From positions 2,884,501-2,948,500 of the forward strand of contig NZ_CP136709.1 of the NCBI RefSeq assembly GCF_032926325.1: DNA of 64,000 nt. The letters run 5' to 3'. How positions within the stretch are numbered: the stretch's first letter is position 1; each line of letters begins with the position of its first letter. Shown one piece after another: positions 25,457 to 33,919 of this stretch. The position numbers and the translations under genes are program-made. Source of the stretch: Aestuariibaculum lutulentum (GTDB taxonomy: Bacteria > Bacteroidota > Bacteroidia > Flavobacteriales > Flavobacteriaceae). The notes beneath the pieces are model-generated. The model made no database searches and was not told the DNA's origin. It saw nothing but the letters and a program-made list of their open reading frames with translations.

Positions 25457-26788
25457 CTACATCATTGTGTAATTTTTAATATATGTTTTCCAATCTACGC
25501 CAAAAGGAATTTTTATAAAGTTGCCTTCTGGGGAAATCAATATTTTAGTTGGATATCCTGATACTTCAAACAAATCATTTGTCTGCTTGTCAATCTCGCT
25601 CACTGGAAATGTATAATTATTCTCAGTCATAAAATCAGAAAGGTTTTGAGAACCAAACGAGAAAGTATAGATTTTCAGCTTGGAATTTTCCATTTGTTGA
25701 TTTTCTGAGTATAAAGATTGTAGTTCAGGTAATTCTTTACGACAAGGGCTGCACCAAGTCCCCCAAACATCAATATAAATCCAGTTTTCAGACTTTTGGG
25801 TTAAATCTAACATCTCCTTTTCAAATTGTATTTTAATCTGCGGTGCAGTTTTTCCCTTATAGTGTATATAACTTTCCCAGTAGATATTAAAAGCCTTATC
25901 GTTTTGTGTGATTTTATAAAGCTCTTTGAGTAAATTAAGATTATAATCTGAAGGTTCTCCAAACGTTATTTCACTAAGTAAATCTAACGCCTCGCTTTTA
26001 CGATTATTATCAACTAAATATTTTTGATATTTTGTTTTGTAACCAATTTGTCTTGGATTGCCAGTTAGAAGTGCTGCATCATGGAAATAGGCCCTTGTAT
26101 TTAATCTGTCGTTTAGGTCTGGACTAAAATCAGATGCTTCTTTTAAGTATTCTTCTTTATTACTAACATTTGAATATAAGTAATTATAACTATAAGCTAT
26201 TAAATATCGATGCCATGCACGTTTTTCACTTTCTTTTCTGTCTGTTACAATTTGAATAATGTTAGGATATGTTTTTAAACTGCTTATATTCTTTTCAATT
26301 ATTTCAACTTGATATTCATTGTTGGTTGCGTTTTTACTATCTAATTCTTTTAAAATCAAAAGGCTATATCTTTCTAATTTTGATACATAATTAGAACTAT
26401 CACTTTGTAATTTTTTTAACTCTTGTTTTATACTTGTAAGTTCTTGTTCTTCTTTAGCAACAATTGCTTTACTCCAAAGATATATTGGTGCAATAATTTT
26501 ATTAATCTCTTGATTTTCTTTATTCAATAATTGTTCAAGGTATGTTAACCCGTAATGTTGTGAATCGTCTTCCAGTTGTTGGGCAAGTGTATTATGAATC
26601 CTATCTATAAACATGGGTGGATAAAGTCTATATAATTCCAAAGATGACTCAATAGCTTTATCTATTTCCCCATTCCGCCACAAGCCAGATAATGAATTTG
26701 TTAAAGGAAATGCTTCTGGTGGAATCTGAGCAATATTTGTACTTACGATTAATAAGTTAATTGTAAGTGTCAGGATTAATTTTTTCAT
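25457..26788 (-). CDS. Cassette 27: secreted TlpA-like thioredoxin-fold protein
   Basis: 443 residues with a Sec signal (MKKLILTLTINLLIVSTNIA). A helical, TPR-like N-terminal region (about 35-320) precedes a thioredoxin fold with WCSPC (Cys346, Cys349; WIYIDVWGTWCSPCRKELPE) and cis-proline segment EVSGYPTKILI. Same architecture as cassette 26 but little identity in the helical part. It would act in the periplasm or at the surface on disulfide bonds. Confidence 0.89.
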   Translation of the reverse strand: MKKLILTLTINLLIVSTNIAQIPPEAFPLTNSLSGLWRNGEIDKAIESSLELYRLYPPMFIDRIHNTLAQQLEDDSQHYGLTYLEQLLNKENQEINKIIAPIYLWSKAIVAKEEQELTSIKQELKKLQSDSSNYVSKLERYSLLILKELDSKNATNNEYQVEIIEKNISSLKTYPNIIQIVTDRKESEKRAWHRYLIAYSYNYLYSNVSNKEEYLKEASDFSPDLNDRLNTRAYFHDAALLTGNPRQIGYKTKYQKYLVDNNRKSEALDLLSEITFGEPSDYNLNLLKELYKITQNDKAFNIYWESYIHYKGKTAPQIKIQFEKEMLDLTQKSENWIYIDVWGTWCSPCRKELPELQSLYSENQQMENSKLKIYTFSFGSQNLSDFMTENNYTFPVSEIDKQTNDLFEVSGYPTKILISPEGNFIKIPFGVDWKTYIKNYTMM

Positions 26789-26830
26789 AGTTTTATTTTC
26801 AAATTATACTATCTTTTTTTAATTGGTGGT

Positions 26831-26954
26831 AACGGTTTGTGTATAGTTTCGTTGCGTGAAAATCCGCAGGATTTTCGGGTTAAGAAACTAAGGTAGCAAA
26901 ATTGCGAGGATTTTCCGTGAGGAAAATCAGAAGCAATGAATTATACACGGTGTT
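26831..26954 (-). repeat. attC-like site C28
   Basis: Family B, 124 bp, very close to C3 and C34. Flank GTTGGCATT pairs with AATGCCAAC at C29. Confidence 0.88.
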
Positions 26955-26984
26955 GGCATTTCGTTATTTTATTTTTTTGATTTT

Positions 26985-27287
26985 CTACCATCCCCAATAA
27001 AAAAAGAAAATCAGAATTGGAGCAAAAAATCCAAATAGAACAATCCAATTGGAAGTCAAATGTTTTAAGAGGTTAGATTTTGTAAGAACTATAAATCTAA
27101 ACTCGAATATAATAAACAATAAATAAAACCAAAGGTAGAAATATGCAAAAAAATATGCTCCCAAAAATCTAAAAGATTCAAAACTAACAACTAAACTTAA
27201 GCCCCAAATAATAGCACAAAATAAATTCAACAGTCTTACTGATTTAGTCCACTTAAATTCTTTAGGGTGAGTATTCAAATCATTCAT
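26985..27287 (-). CDS. Cassette 28: small three-helix membrane protein
   Basis: 100 residues with three hydrophobic segments (LLNLFCAIIWGLSLVVSF, FFAYFYLWFYLLFIIFEF, WIVLFGFFAPILIFFFYW) and short loops. Charged cytosolic N-terminus. No family recognised. Confidence 0.74.
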   Translation of the reverse strand: MNDLNTHPKEFKWTKSVRLLNLFCAIIWGLSLVVSFESFRFLGAYFFAYFYLWFYLLFIIFEFRFIVLTKSNLLKHLTSNWIVLFGFFAPILIFFFYWGW

Positions 27288-27340
27288 AAAATCATTAATG
27301 TTTTAGGTTCATCTATTGCGTTAGTTCAGTAATGAATGCC

Positions 27341-27465
27341 AACGGTTGGTACATGTTGTCGGGGCGGATATCGGGGAGCGTTCCTGTCCGAAGGACATGG
27401 AACTGCGATGCGAGAATCCGCAGTTGGCGTACCACCGAACCCCGACCTGCAATATGTACTGTGTT
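27341..27465 (-). repeat. attC-like site C29 (GC-rich type)
   Basis: 125 bp with GGTACATGTTGTCGGGG pairing CCCCGACCTGCAATATGTAC and an inner TGTCCGAAGGACA hairpin. GC-rich, unlike other families. Flank GTTATAGCCA pairs with TGGCTATAAC at C30. Confidence 0.85.
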
Positions 27466-27901
27466 ATAGCCAGTTTTTTTTATTTTCAATTATCGTTTTT
27501 ACAAAATTTTCGTCAAAACTATTTATCGTTACAAATTCATAATCAATGAAATATTTGTGTTTTAATCCATTAGTTTTTAGAATTTTTAAAATTGATTTTT
27601 CGGGTAGTGTTTCAATACATAAAGTATCTGGAACAGGCTTGTCAAATTGATAAATGATTAGTTGTCGTGTTTGAAGTTTTAATATTTCTTTTAGTCCATT
27701 TAAGTCTGTTTGTAAATCAAACTTCATATTGCGAACTGATAAGTTTTTCAATTCAAAATCAGGTTTGATTTTTATGTCCGATTTCCACCATTCAATTACC
27801 TCATTTGGATTAAACTTATGAATAAAAATGTAATCGTGCTTTTTGTCAAAGAGTGACCACAATTCATTTTCTGATTCTATTTCGATTGTTATTTCTTTCA
27901 C
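27464..27901 (-). CDS. Cassette 29, second gene: cytosolic hypothetical protein
   Basis: 145 residues, GTG start at 27901, ten bases after the stop of the gene before it, so co-transcribed. No signal; several Trp (NEVIEWWKSDIKIKPDF) and beta-rich centre (LQTRQLIIYQFDKPVPDTLC). The stop codon is formed by the GTTATAG core of C29. No family recognised. Confidence 0.74.
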   Translation of the reverse strand: MKEITIEIESENELWSLFDKKHDYIFIHKFNPNEVIEWWKSDIKIKPDFELKNLSVRNMKFDLQTDLNGLKEILKLQTRQLIIYQFDKPVPDTLCIETLPEKSILKILKTNGLKHKYFIDYEFVTINSFDENFVKTIIENKKNWL

Positions 27902-27911
27902 AATATTTTGT

Positions 27912-28151
27912 TTATTCTTCTTGAAAATTCCGACCTATCTCTTTGTCGAATTCGATAATTAATTTTTCTAAAATCTCCAATGGTAAATCAATTCGGAATG
28001 TTGAGAATTGAATCTTCTTTAAATTATCATTTCTAAAAATCTCAGCGACTATTTCATCTTTATCCCAAAGTTCAATTCCAAGTCCATTCCTCACAATGTC
28101 ACTTGCTATTATTGTCTTAAATCTGATATTGTCAACAGTAATTTCCATCAT
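27912..28151 (-). CDS. Cassette 29, first gene: small cytosolic hypothetical protein
   Basis: 79 residues from the ATG pair at 28151. Pattern of four beta strands and a C-terminal helix (MEITVDNIRFKTIIASDIV, IELWDKDEIVAEIFR, LEILEKLIIEFDKEIG). Together with the 27464-27901 gene it makes a two-gene cassette, uncommon in this array and suggestive of a functional pair. Confidence 0.76.
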   Translation of the reverse strand: MMEITVDNIRFKTIIASDIVRNGLGIELWDKDEIVAEIFRNDNLKKIQFSTFRIDLPLEILEKLIIEFDKEIGRNFQEE

Positions 28152-28166
28152 TTCAAAATTGGCTAT

Positions 28167-28293
28167 AACGGTTGTGGTATGAGGTCGTGGTGGATTGTCG
28201 CCCGATTACCTGTCCGCATGGACAGAGGAATCTGGTGAGAATCCGCCGTAACTACCGACCACAGAACCCCACCATGCCTTATTACCACTTGTT
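28167..28293 (-). repeat. attC-like site C30 (GC-rich type)
   Basis: 127 bp, related to C29: TGTCCGCATGGACA inner hairpin, GGTATGAGGTCG paired with CGACCACAG...ATGCC. Flank GTTAGCAAC pairs with GTTGCTAAC at C31. Confidence 0.85.
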
Positions 28294-28713
28294 AGCAACT
28301 GGCTTTTTTATTAAGTATATGAATCCAATAAATGTAATCAAGGTACTGATGAGCCACAATATATATCCTAATTTATATCCTGTTATTTGTCCATAATGTC
28401 CGGCTTCATCTTTCATTATTTCGCTAAAAAACAAGAAAATAATTGCAAAAAATGCTGATATGCCACTAAAAATCAAAGATGTCTTTATTTTATCTTTTGG
28501 TAATAACCAAGATAATATCAAAAGAGGATTTGCAATCCAACAATAACCAGCCCCCCCAACGATAAGTCCAACCCATCCATAGATCAATAAGTAATATCCA
28601 TTCCAATAATCTCCGCAGTCATTGTCTACACAATAAGTTTTCTGTGTCAATGAAACTAAATAGATAATTAGACTGATGAATACAATTTTATGTCTTTCAG
28701 ATATATTTTTCAT
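28282..28713 (-). CDS. Cassette 30: multi-pass membrane protein ending in the recombination site
   Basis: 143 residues from the ATG at 28713 (a TTG lies 18 bases upstream). Four hydrophobic helices with a Cys-containing loop between helices 1 and 2 (TYCVDNDCGDYWNGYYLL). The last residues (PVANKW) are encoded by site C30. Function unknown. Confidence 0.76.
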   Translation of the reverse strand: MKNISERHKIVFISLIIYLVSLTQKTYCVDNDCGDYWNGYYLLIYGWVGLIVGGAGYCWIANPLLILSWLLPKDKIKTSLIFSGISAFFAIIFLFFSEIMKDEAGHYGQITGYKLGYILWLISTLITFIGFIYLIKKPVANKW

Positions 28714-28770
28714 TAATCTTGTTTTCCTCAATAGTCAATATTTGATGTGTGCTGCGCAAAGCTTGTTGCT

Positions 28771-28956
28771 AACGGTTAGTATATGGCAAGTAGGGCAGTA
28801 GAAAGCGATGAACTTTCGGATTTGCACTGAGCCAAAGCGTTGTATTTTGTTTTTATCTTATTCATTTTAAAAGCCAAATCAACGATTTGGCGGTGTTGGT
28901 AAACTGCACTGAACTTTCGTAACCCACCGAATGCCCTATTTGCTATATACTTTGTT
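28771..28956 (-). repeat. attC-like site C31 (long)
   Basis: 186 bp. Arms AACGGTTAGTATATGGCAAG and TTTGCTATATACTTTGTT; the centre holds AGTAGGGC pairing GCCCTATT and an extra AT-rich insert. Flank GTTACCAGC pairs with GCTGGTAAC at C32. Confidence 0.82.
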
Positions 28957-28964
28957 ACCAGCTT

Positions 28965-29759
28965 TTATTTTATTAATGTAATAAACTCATTCCCAAATTT
29001 TTCGGCAATCTCTTTGCCATAGTCAATTGAGATAGTTTCTTTATTCCATCTTGCTTTGTTAGTCCAATTATATGATCCATGTATGACAGTTTTAAAATCT
29101 ATAATGCAAAATTTATGATGCATAATGTTTTTATAAATTCCGCTTGGCTTGACTCGCTTTGTTTCAAAAACATTTTCATATTTAAATCCATACTGATTAT
29201 TTATATCATCATCAAAAACAACCAATCTAATATTTAAACCATCTTTAGACCGATTATATAATTCTTGCATCAAAACTTTGTCTGTGAACCAGGCAACAGC
29301 TACCCAAATTGTGAATTTTGCACTCCTTATTTGTTCCACGATTTGATTTTGAATATCCTCAAAGTGAATTTCTACTTCGATTTCTTCTGGCAAATCAGCA
29401 CCTACAATTTTATATTTTCCCTCAAACTCTTCAATACGATAACCGTCTTGTGTAAGCAAAGGATTAATTTTTTCAACGGCTTGACTTATTATCAACGATT
29501 CATCTTGGGCAAAATGTCGTGGATCAAAAACCAATTCAATTAAGGTAATAATGTTTTTTGTTCCATTAATTTCCTTTAATTTTTTGTAGACATATGCATT
29601 CCTACTTTCATTTTCAGGCATACCTCCATCATAAATATCACGAATACCGACTTCATTGAACAGCTTGATAATTTTAGGACCGCTTAGATAAGGAGTTAGT
29701 TCACAATCACCCGAGATGAATTCTTTTATACTATTTAGTGTGAAGTCAGTTAAATTCAT
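28965..29759 (-). CDS. Cassette 31, second gene: phospholipase D-like nuclease
   Basis: 264 residues, cytosolic. A PLD-family domain occupies the C-terminal half, from IRSAKFTIWVAVAWFTDKVL to a single HxK...D motif (His214-Lys216...Asp221, HHKFCIID) with the GSYNWT phrase. One HKD motif per chain is typical of Nuc-type nucleases that dimerise to make one active site. The first 130 residues are helical and unfamiliar. It follows its partner by 15 bases. PLD nucleases occur in defence systems, so a defence role is possible but unproven. Confidence 0.87.
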   Translation of the reverse strand: MNLTDFTLNSIKEFISGDCELTPYLSGPKIIKLFNEVGIRDIYDGGMPENESRNAYVYKKLKEINGTKNIITLIELVFDPRHFAQDESLIISQAVEKINPLLTQDGYRIEEFEGKYKIVGADLPEEIEVEIHFEDIQNQIVEQIRSAKFTIWVAVAWFTDKVLMQELYNRSKDGLNIRLVVFDDDINNQYGFKYENVFETKRVKPSGIYKNIMHHKFCIIDFKTVIHGSYNWTNKARWNKETISIDYGKEIAEKFGNEFITLIK

Positions 29760-29774
29760 TTTGAATTTGCTTTG

Positions 29775-30281
29775 CTAAAGATTGTTTTTGTAAAAGTTAA
29801 CGCGTTCAACATTTTGACCATTTTGTGAATATTCATAGCAAGCAGATTTTCTCTCGTTTTCATTTGGGATTAGCACGGAAACTACTTCGACTTTATTCAC
29901 TAGTACTTCCCAACAAGGCTTAAAAGTTTTATTACCTGCCCAGTATAGGTCTGCAAGAGCATTCAAAGTTTCTTCACTGCCTAAAAATCTATTCATTACC
30001 TCTGTCCAGTTCATATCTCCTCTGTGATATACAACTGTGTCTAGAAGACCTTGAACTTTGTAGATTTTTGAATTAGTCATGACGCAAGAAAATCTTAAAG
30101 CATCTGATAGCTCCGGGAATACAAAAAGACCATTTCCTCTATTGGCATTATTACCTTCAGGTTTTCTTGCTTCAAGAGCATCCTCTATTGTCTGATCAAA
30201 CCCTTCTCCTTCATGATATGATTCATCAGGAGGACCTATCTCATCATCTATAGTAAAGTTTCTTCTATCTACTCTGTACAT
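29775..30281 (-). CDS. Cassette 31, first gene: hypothetical partner of the PLD nuclease
   Basis: 168 residues, cytosolic, acidic N-terminal region (FTIDDEIGPPDESYHEGEGF). The FVFPELSDALRFS phrase and N-terminal MYRVDRRNF resemble DUF2441-type proteins, a weak match. It precedes the nuclease gene and must share its transcript. Candidate roles are toxin, sensor or regulator of the nuclease. Confidence 0.75.
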   Translation of the reverse strand: MYRVDRRNFTIDDEIGPPDESYHEGEGFDQTIEDALEARKPEGNNANRGNGLFVFPELSDALRFSCVMTNSKIYKVQGLLDTVVYHRGDMNWTEVMNRFLGSEETLNALADLYWAGNKTFKPCWEVLVNKVEVVSVLIPNENERKSACYEYSQNGQNVERVNFYKNNL

Positions 30282-30305
30282 ATATTGGATTTTTTAATTG
30301 CTGGT

Positions 30306-30429
30306 AACGGTGTGTATATGGAAAGTTGCGTGTTTGTGTGCGAGGATTTTCCGAAGGAAAATCAGAAGCTAGCAAACGAGCAACTAACATTGGTTTAGCT
30401 AAAACTAGCAATTTTTTATATACGGTGTT
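30306..30429 (-). repeat. attC-like site C32
   Basis: Family D, 124 bp. Flank GTTGTAATTA pairs with TAATTACAAC at C33. Confidence 0.88.
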
Positions 30430-30440
30430 GTAATTAGTTT

Positions 30441-30857
30441 TTATTTTAAATTCTCATTCGTAATTCTCAATTCGAATAAATCAAAGTTTTTTGGTGTATT
30501 CAAATTATCGATTATTGTCCAGTCCGAATTTAATATAGGTGAAATAGTCAGAATTAAGGTTTCTGTATTAGGGTCTGTTGTATAAAACTTAAATTCATTA
30601 AAAACCTCGTTAGGTTTTGGGCTTAGACCTATAACTCCCCCTTCAAATATCATTTTTGATCCTTTACTTTGAATTATTTCACTTTCCTGTTTGTTTGAAT
30701 AATCGTCAGATAATGTAAATTCTAATTTGAGGTTCGAATCACTTTGATTATTAATATAAAATTTTGAAAATCCTCCTGGGTCAGTTATAGTATTGTCATC
30801 ATTATTTTCACAACTTAAGAGGCTAAAACTGATAATTAGTATATAAAGATATTTCAT
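30441..30857 (-). CDS. Cassette 32: lipoprotein
   Basis: 138 residues with lipobox LSC (MKYLYILIISFSLLSC, Cys16). The mature part is likely an all-beta domain (FSKFYINNQSDSNLKLEFTL, KMIFEGGVIGLSPKPNEVF) as in immunoglobulin-like surface lipoproteins. Family not recognised. Confidence 0.78.
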   Translation of the reverse strand: MKYLYILIISFSLLSCENNDDNTITDPGGFSKFYINNQSDSNLKLEFTLSDDYSNKQESEIIQSKGSKMIFEGGVIGLSPKPNEVFNEFKFYTTDPNTETLILTISPILNSDWTIIDNLNTPKNFDLFELRITNENLK

Positions 30858-30876
30858 GTTTTCACAAATTAATTAC

Positions 30877-31063
30877 AACGGTTTGTATAAGATTAGTGTG
30901 GGAGGAGGACTACCGCAAGATTGTCAGCCGAGCCACAAGCTTATACTTATTTAGTGTTTTTATTTTTGTCGACGGAAAATACTCAAATAAGTTTAAGCGG
31001 ACTTTATAAATAAACCTAAACTTTGTCTAAACCATAAAAGCCACATTAATTTTATACGGTGTT
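30877..31063 (-). repeat. attC-like site C33 (long)
   Basis: 187 bp. Arms AACGGTTTGTATAAGATTAGTGTGG and CCACATTAATTTTATACGGTGTT, given here by their ends; the centre pairs AAGCTTATACTTATTTAG-type sequence. Flank GTTGGCATTA pairs with TAATGCCAAC at C34. Confidence 0.83.
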
Positions 31064-31142
31064 GGCATTAGTTTTAATCGAGGATATTGTTATATGTCTA
31101 TATCCAAGACCTTTCTCATATAATCCTCCATCTTTAAAATTT

Positions 31143-31766
31143 CTATTTATGAGTTTCACCATTTTCATCTACTTTATATTTCCACCATTCACTAATATAC
31201 TTTACAGGTTTATCTAAATGGATTATTGAACGTTTAGGATTGTCTAACCAATACTCTACAACAAATAACTGCCCCTCTTCAACATTTGTATATTTTGTAT
31301 TTGAATCTTCTTCTTGATATTGACCTTCTACATAAAATCTATCTTCAATCCAAAATTTATAAACCATATTTCTGAAAAACCAACTATTATAACTTACTAG
31401 TTTTCCTACAGTATAATTTACTAACTCACCTTCTTGGAAGACAGGGAGTTCTCTATATATTTTATTTTCAGAAGGATTATCTCTATTATACTCTAATTGA
31501 AATTTTTCTTCATATACATAACTTTCCTCTATACTAACAGAATATTCCTTATCATTAACAATATAAGTGGCTACAGCACTACCACTAGCTTTTGGACCCG
31601 AAGTATAACCTGTTACTGTAGTTATTGTTTGTTCTTTATCAACACTATCCCAATACTTATTATCTTGATGAGATTTTATTTTATAAATCGTAATACCTAA
31701 TGTAAAAACAAGAAGTAAAGCAACTATTAATTCTTTTAAAAATTTTGAAATATTATAATTATTCAT
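31143..31766 (-). CDS. Cassette 33: membrane-anchored protein, DUF3592-like
   Basis: 207 residues with one N-terminal membrane helix (LKELIVALLLVFTLGITIY). The extracytoplasmic part holds two similar beta segments (TVTGYTSGPKASGSAVATYI, FQLEYNRDNPSENKIY; then GQLFVVEYWLDNPKRSIIH), in the style of DUF3592, where a 'G..f.v.Y...NP..s' phrase recurs. Function is unknown. There are 79 gene-free bases between its stop and C33. Confidence 0.78.
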   Translation of the reverse strand: MNNYNISKFLKELIVALLLVFTLGITIYKIKSHQDNKYWDSVDKEQTITTVTGYTSGPKASGSAVATYIVNDKEYSVSIEESYVYEEKFQLEYNRDNPSENKIYRELPVFQEGELVNYTVGKLVSYNSWFFRNMVYKFWIEDRFYVEGQYQEEDSNTKYTNVEEGQLFVVEYWLDNPKRSIIHLDKPVKYISEWWKYKVDENGETHK

Positions 31767-31884
31767 ATTTAATAATCTTCATCTTTCACAAAGCTAACAA
31801 CACACCTTTTTGGAAAATAAATTATCCCCAATCCTGATGTATTAATCTAAATTTTTTTATTTATCCTGTTTTTTAATTAATGCC

Positions 31885-32009
31885 AACGGTTTGTGTATAG
31901 TTTCGTTGCGTGAAAATCCGCTAGGATTTTCGTGTTAAGAAACTAAGGTAGCAAAATTGCGAGGATTTTCCGTGAGGAAAATCGGAAGCAATGAATTATA
32001 CACTGTGTT
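31885..32009 (-). repeat. attC-like site C34
   Basis: Family B, 125 bp, close to C3 and C28. Flank GTTGGCAGTA pairs with TACTGCCAAC at C35. Confidence 0.88.
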
Positions 32010-32020
32010 GGCAGTAGTTT

Positions 32021-32584
32021 TTATATTTTAATTCCAATATTTCTTACAATTGAATCTAATTCATTTTTATACAGCCCTTTTTCCAATTTTGCGTAAGAAC
32101 ATCCAATTGATATCCAACCTTTATTCGTTAGCAAAATCTCATAGTCTACACTTAATACTTTACCATTCATATTATATTCCGTTTGAAGTTGAAGAGAATT
32201 ATACTCACCTAAGGAACTTTTTCTTATACTTATTAATTTTGGAATTGCCCTTTCATCTTTAGATTCCCAATGGTGAAACTGGGATTTTAATTCATAATCA
32301 GTATAATTTGATAGTAACTCATTTATATTTTGAAAATCAGAACTTTTGTATTTTCCAAATAGAAGTTCTTTTTGTTTACTTATAGCAATTGAGGCATATC
32401 CTGAATCTCGCATAAGTTTATAAACATAAAAATTAGGTCGGTTTATTTTTGATTCAGACCAGCCTTCTATTGGTTCTATTTGGCCAATTATCTTTTCTGG
32501 AGTTAATGACTCTTTTTTCGTAGAACATTGAAAAGATGAAATTATTATAAATAGTAATAATAGATATTGGGATAATATTTTCAT
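32021..32584 (-). CDS. Cassette 34: lipoprotein
   Basis: 187 residues from the ATG at 32584, with lipobox QC (MKILSQYLLLLFIIISSFQC, Cys20). The mature domain alternates strands and helices (YVYKLMRDSGYASIAISKQK, YNSLQLQTEYNMNGKVLSVD). No family recognised. Confidence 0.77.
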   Translation of the reverse strand: MKILSQYLLLLFIIISSFQCSTKKESLTPEKIIGQIEPIEGWSESKINRPNFYVYKLMRDSGYASIAISKQKELLFGKYKSSDFQNINELLSNYTDYELKSQFHHWESKDERAIPKLISIRKSSLGEYNSLQLQTEYNMNGKVLSVDYEILLTNKGWISIGCSYAKLEKGLYKNELDSIVRNIGIKI

Positions 32585-32601
32585 TTGCACAAATTACTGC
32601 C

Positions 32602-32683
32602 AACGGTATGTGCAAAGTTAGGTTTGTAGGAACCAATCTACAAATAAGGCCAGACCTCTGCAAACTTTATTTTGCATAGTGTT
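32602..32683 (-). repeat. attC-like site C35 (short)
   Basis: 82 bp. AACGGTATGTGCAAAG pairs with CTTTATTTTGCATAG-type right arm, and GTAGGAACC...AAGGCC forms the centre. Flank GTTATGTGCC pairs with GGCACCTAAC at C36 with one mismatch. Confidence 0.78.
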
Positions 32684-33115
32684 ATGTGCCGTATTTTTAT
32701 TTTTCTAATATCAACCAAAAAATAAATAGAGGGCTACCGTATGGTCGGCTTGCAAATCATTTTAAGATCAAAACGAAACGAATCCCCAGACCTTTTACTT
32801 TTAGACTGCCTTCCGTCTAAGGGTTGAAGGTGAAAATAACTTTGTAAGTTTCTTAATATCAGTGGGTATGGCGTTCTAAACCCTTGACTTTGTCAAATTT
32901 TTTTACGAACTTCGACCAAGCACTTAGTAATGTGACCACATTTGGATAGTCTAACACCGTGGTACTCTCCATGATGCTCAGCATCCAGTGCTTGAGTAAA
33001 ATGCCATTCAGGCTTTTATATCCCACTAATTTTAAGATGTCCATAGCCCTTATCCGTTCCTCTTAAGGCTTTTCATTCGGTAAGTTTTGACCTTATAGCT
33101 GCCCATATGGCACCT
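32684..33115 (-). pseudogene. Cassette 35: no intact gene, remnant frame
   Basis: This 430-base cassette has no convincing complete gene. A 61-residue minus-strand frame (32859-33044; MDILKLVGYKSLNGILLKHW, then VVTLLSAWSKFVKKFDKVKG) looks like part of a larger cytosolic protein, possibly a transposase-type N-terminus, but I cannot identify it. Stops interrupt the surrounding frames. Base composition is less AT-rich than neighbours, so this may be decayed DNA of another origin. Confidence 0.5.
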
Positions 33116-33240
33116 AACGGTTTGTATATGGAAAGTTGCGGTTTTGTAAGCGAGGATTTTCCGCAGGAAAATCAGAAGTAGCAAAACAAGCAACCTCCAT
33201 CGGTTTAGAACTAAAATAGCAATTTTTTATATACGTTGTT
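33116..33240 (-). repeat. attC-like site C36
   Basis: Family D, 125 bp, identical to C14. Flank GTTACCACAC pairs with GTGTGGTAAC at C37. Confidence 0.9.
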
Positions 33241-33252
33241 ACCACACGTTTT

Positions 33253-33795
33253 TTATTTCGGAATGTAGAACTTTTTATGTCCAATCCAATTATTTAAAAA
33301 TTCTTTGTCAGCCAAATGGGTGAACCAAATTTGGTCATTTCCTGTTTTATATTCCAATTCCATTATTTTTCCGCCAACCTGTGAAACGAACTTTCTTATT
33401 TTCTCTCTGTTTTCTGTAAAATCAGGGTCAATTGCTGCCGAAAAATCCACAAATCCGTTTTCAATTTCCATTACTTTGGACATCAATTCCGCAATAAATT
33501 TATGTCCGAATTTTTTGTTAGTCCAAGCCATAAATCCGATGTAGCATTTTGGAATAAAACCAAGCTTTTTTTCAAATTCAGCTTTTGATTCCGAGTCAAA
33601 GTCCTCGTCCTGTTCCGCATCCGAGTAATAAATTCGGAAAGGGCAATCTTCTCCATTATTTTCAACTCTTATATCATAATCCAAGTCATTTTCCAATTCA
33701 AATTCTCCACAGGATTCAATTGTTTCTCTAATCAGACTTTTTGATTGTTCAGATAAGTAATTTTTGAAATAAATCAGATTTGTAAATCCTCCCAT
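33253..33795 (-). CDS. Cassette 36: cytosolic hypothetical protein (copy 2 of a duplicated cassette)
   Basis: 180 residues, 178 identical to the cassette 14 protein (Glu for Lys, and Glu for Gln). The match starts at AACGG of C36 and ends at the AACG of C37, exactly one cassette. Of about four base differences, two change residues and two are silent, so both copies are probably functional. Family unknown. Confidence 0.82.
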   Translation of the reverse strand: MGGFTNLIYFKNYLSEQSKSLIRETIESCGEFELENDLDYDIRVENNGEDCPFRIYYSDAEQDEDFDSESKAEFEKKLGFIPKCYIGFMAWTNKKFGHKFIAELMSKVMEIENGFVDFSAAIDPDFTENREKIRKFVSQVGGKIMELEYKTGNDQIWFTHLADKEFLNNWIGHKKFYIPK

Positions 33796-33818
33796 TGCGT
33801 TTTTTTCAAATGTGTGGT

Positions 33819-33903
33819 AACGTCTTGTATAAGATTAGTGCGCGAGACGTTGTTATAAAATATTGCACTAATTTAATCTAGCGTATTAATTTTATACGCT
33901 GTT
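33819..33903 (-). repeat. attC-like site C37 (family E, 85 bp)
   Basis: AACGTCTTGTATAAGATTAG to GCGTATTAATTTTATACGCTGTT, arms given in part; centre GCGCGAGACGTTGTTATAAA. One base different from C40. Flank GTTGTAAAAC pairs with GTTTTACAAC at C38. Confidence 0.88.
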
Positions 33904-33919
33904 GTAAAACGTTTTTATT

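Noticed and set aside
27336..27549. Two overlapping plus-strand frames through site C29
   Set aside because: Both read the palindrome of C29 and overlap the end of the minus-strand gene; not conserved in sister sites.
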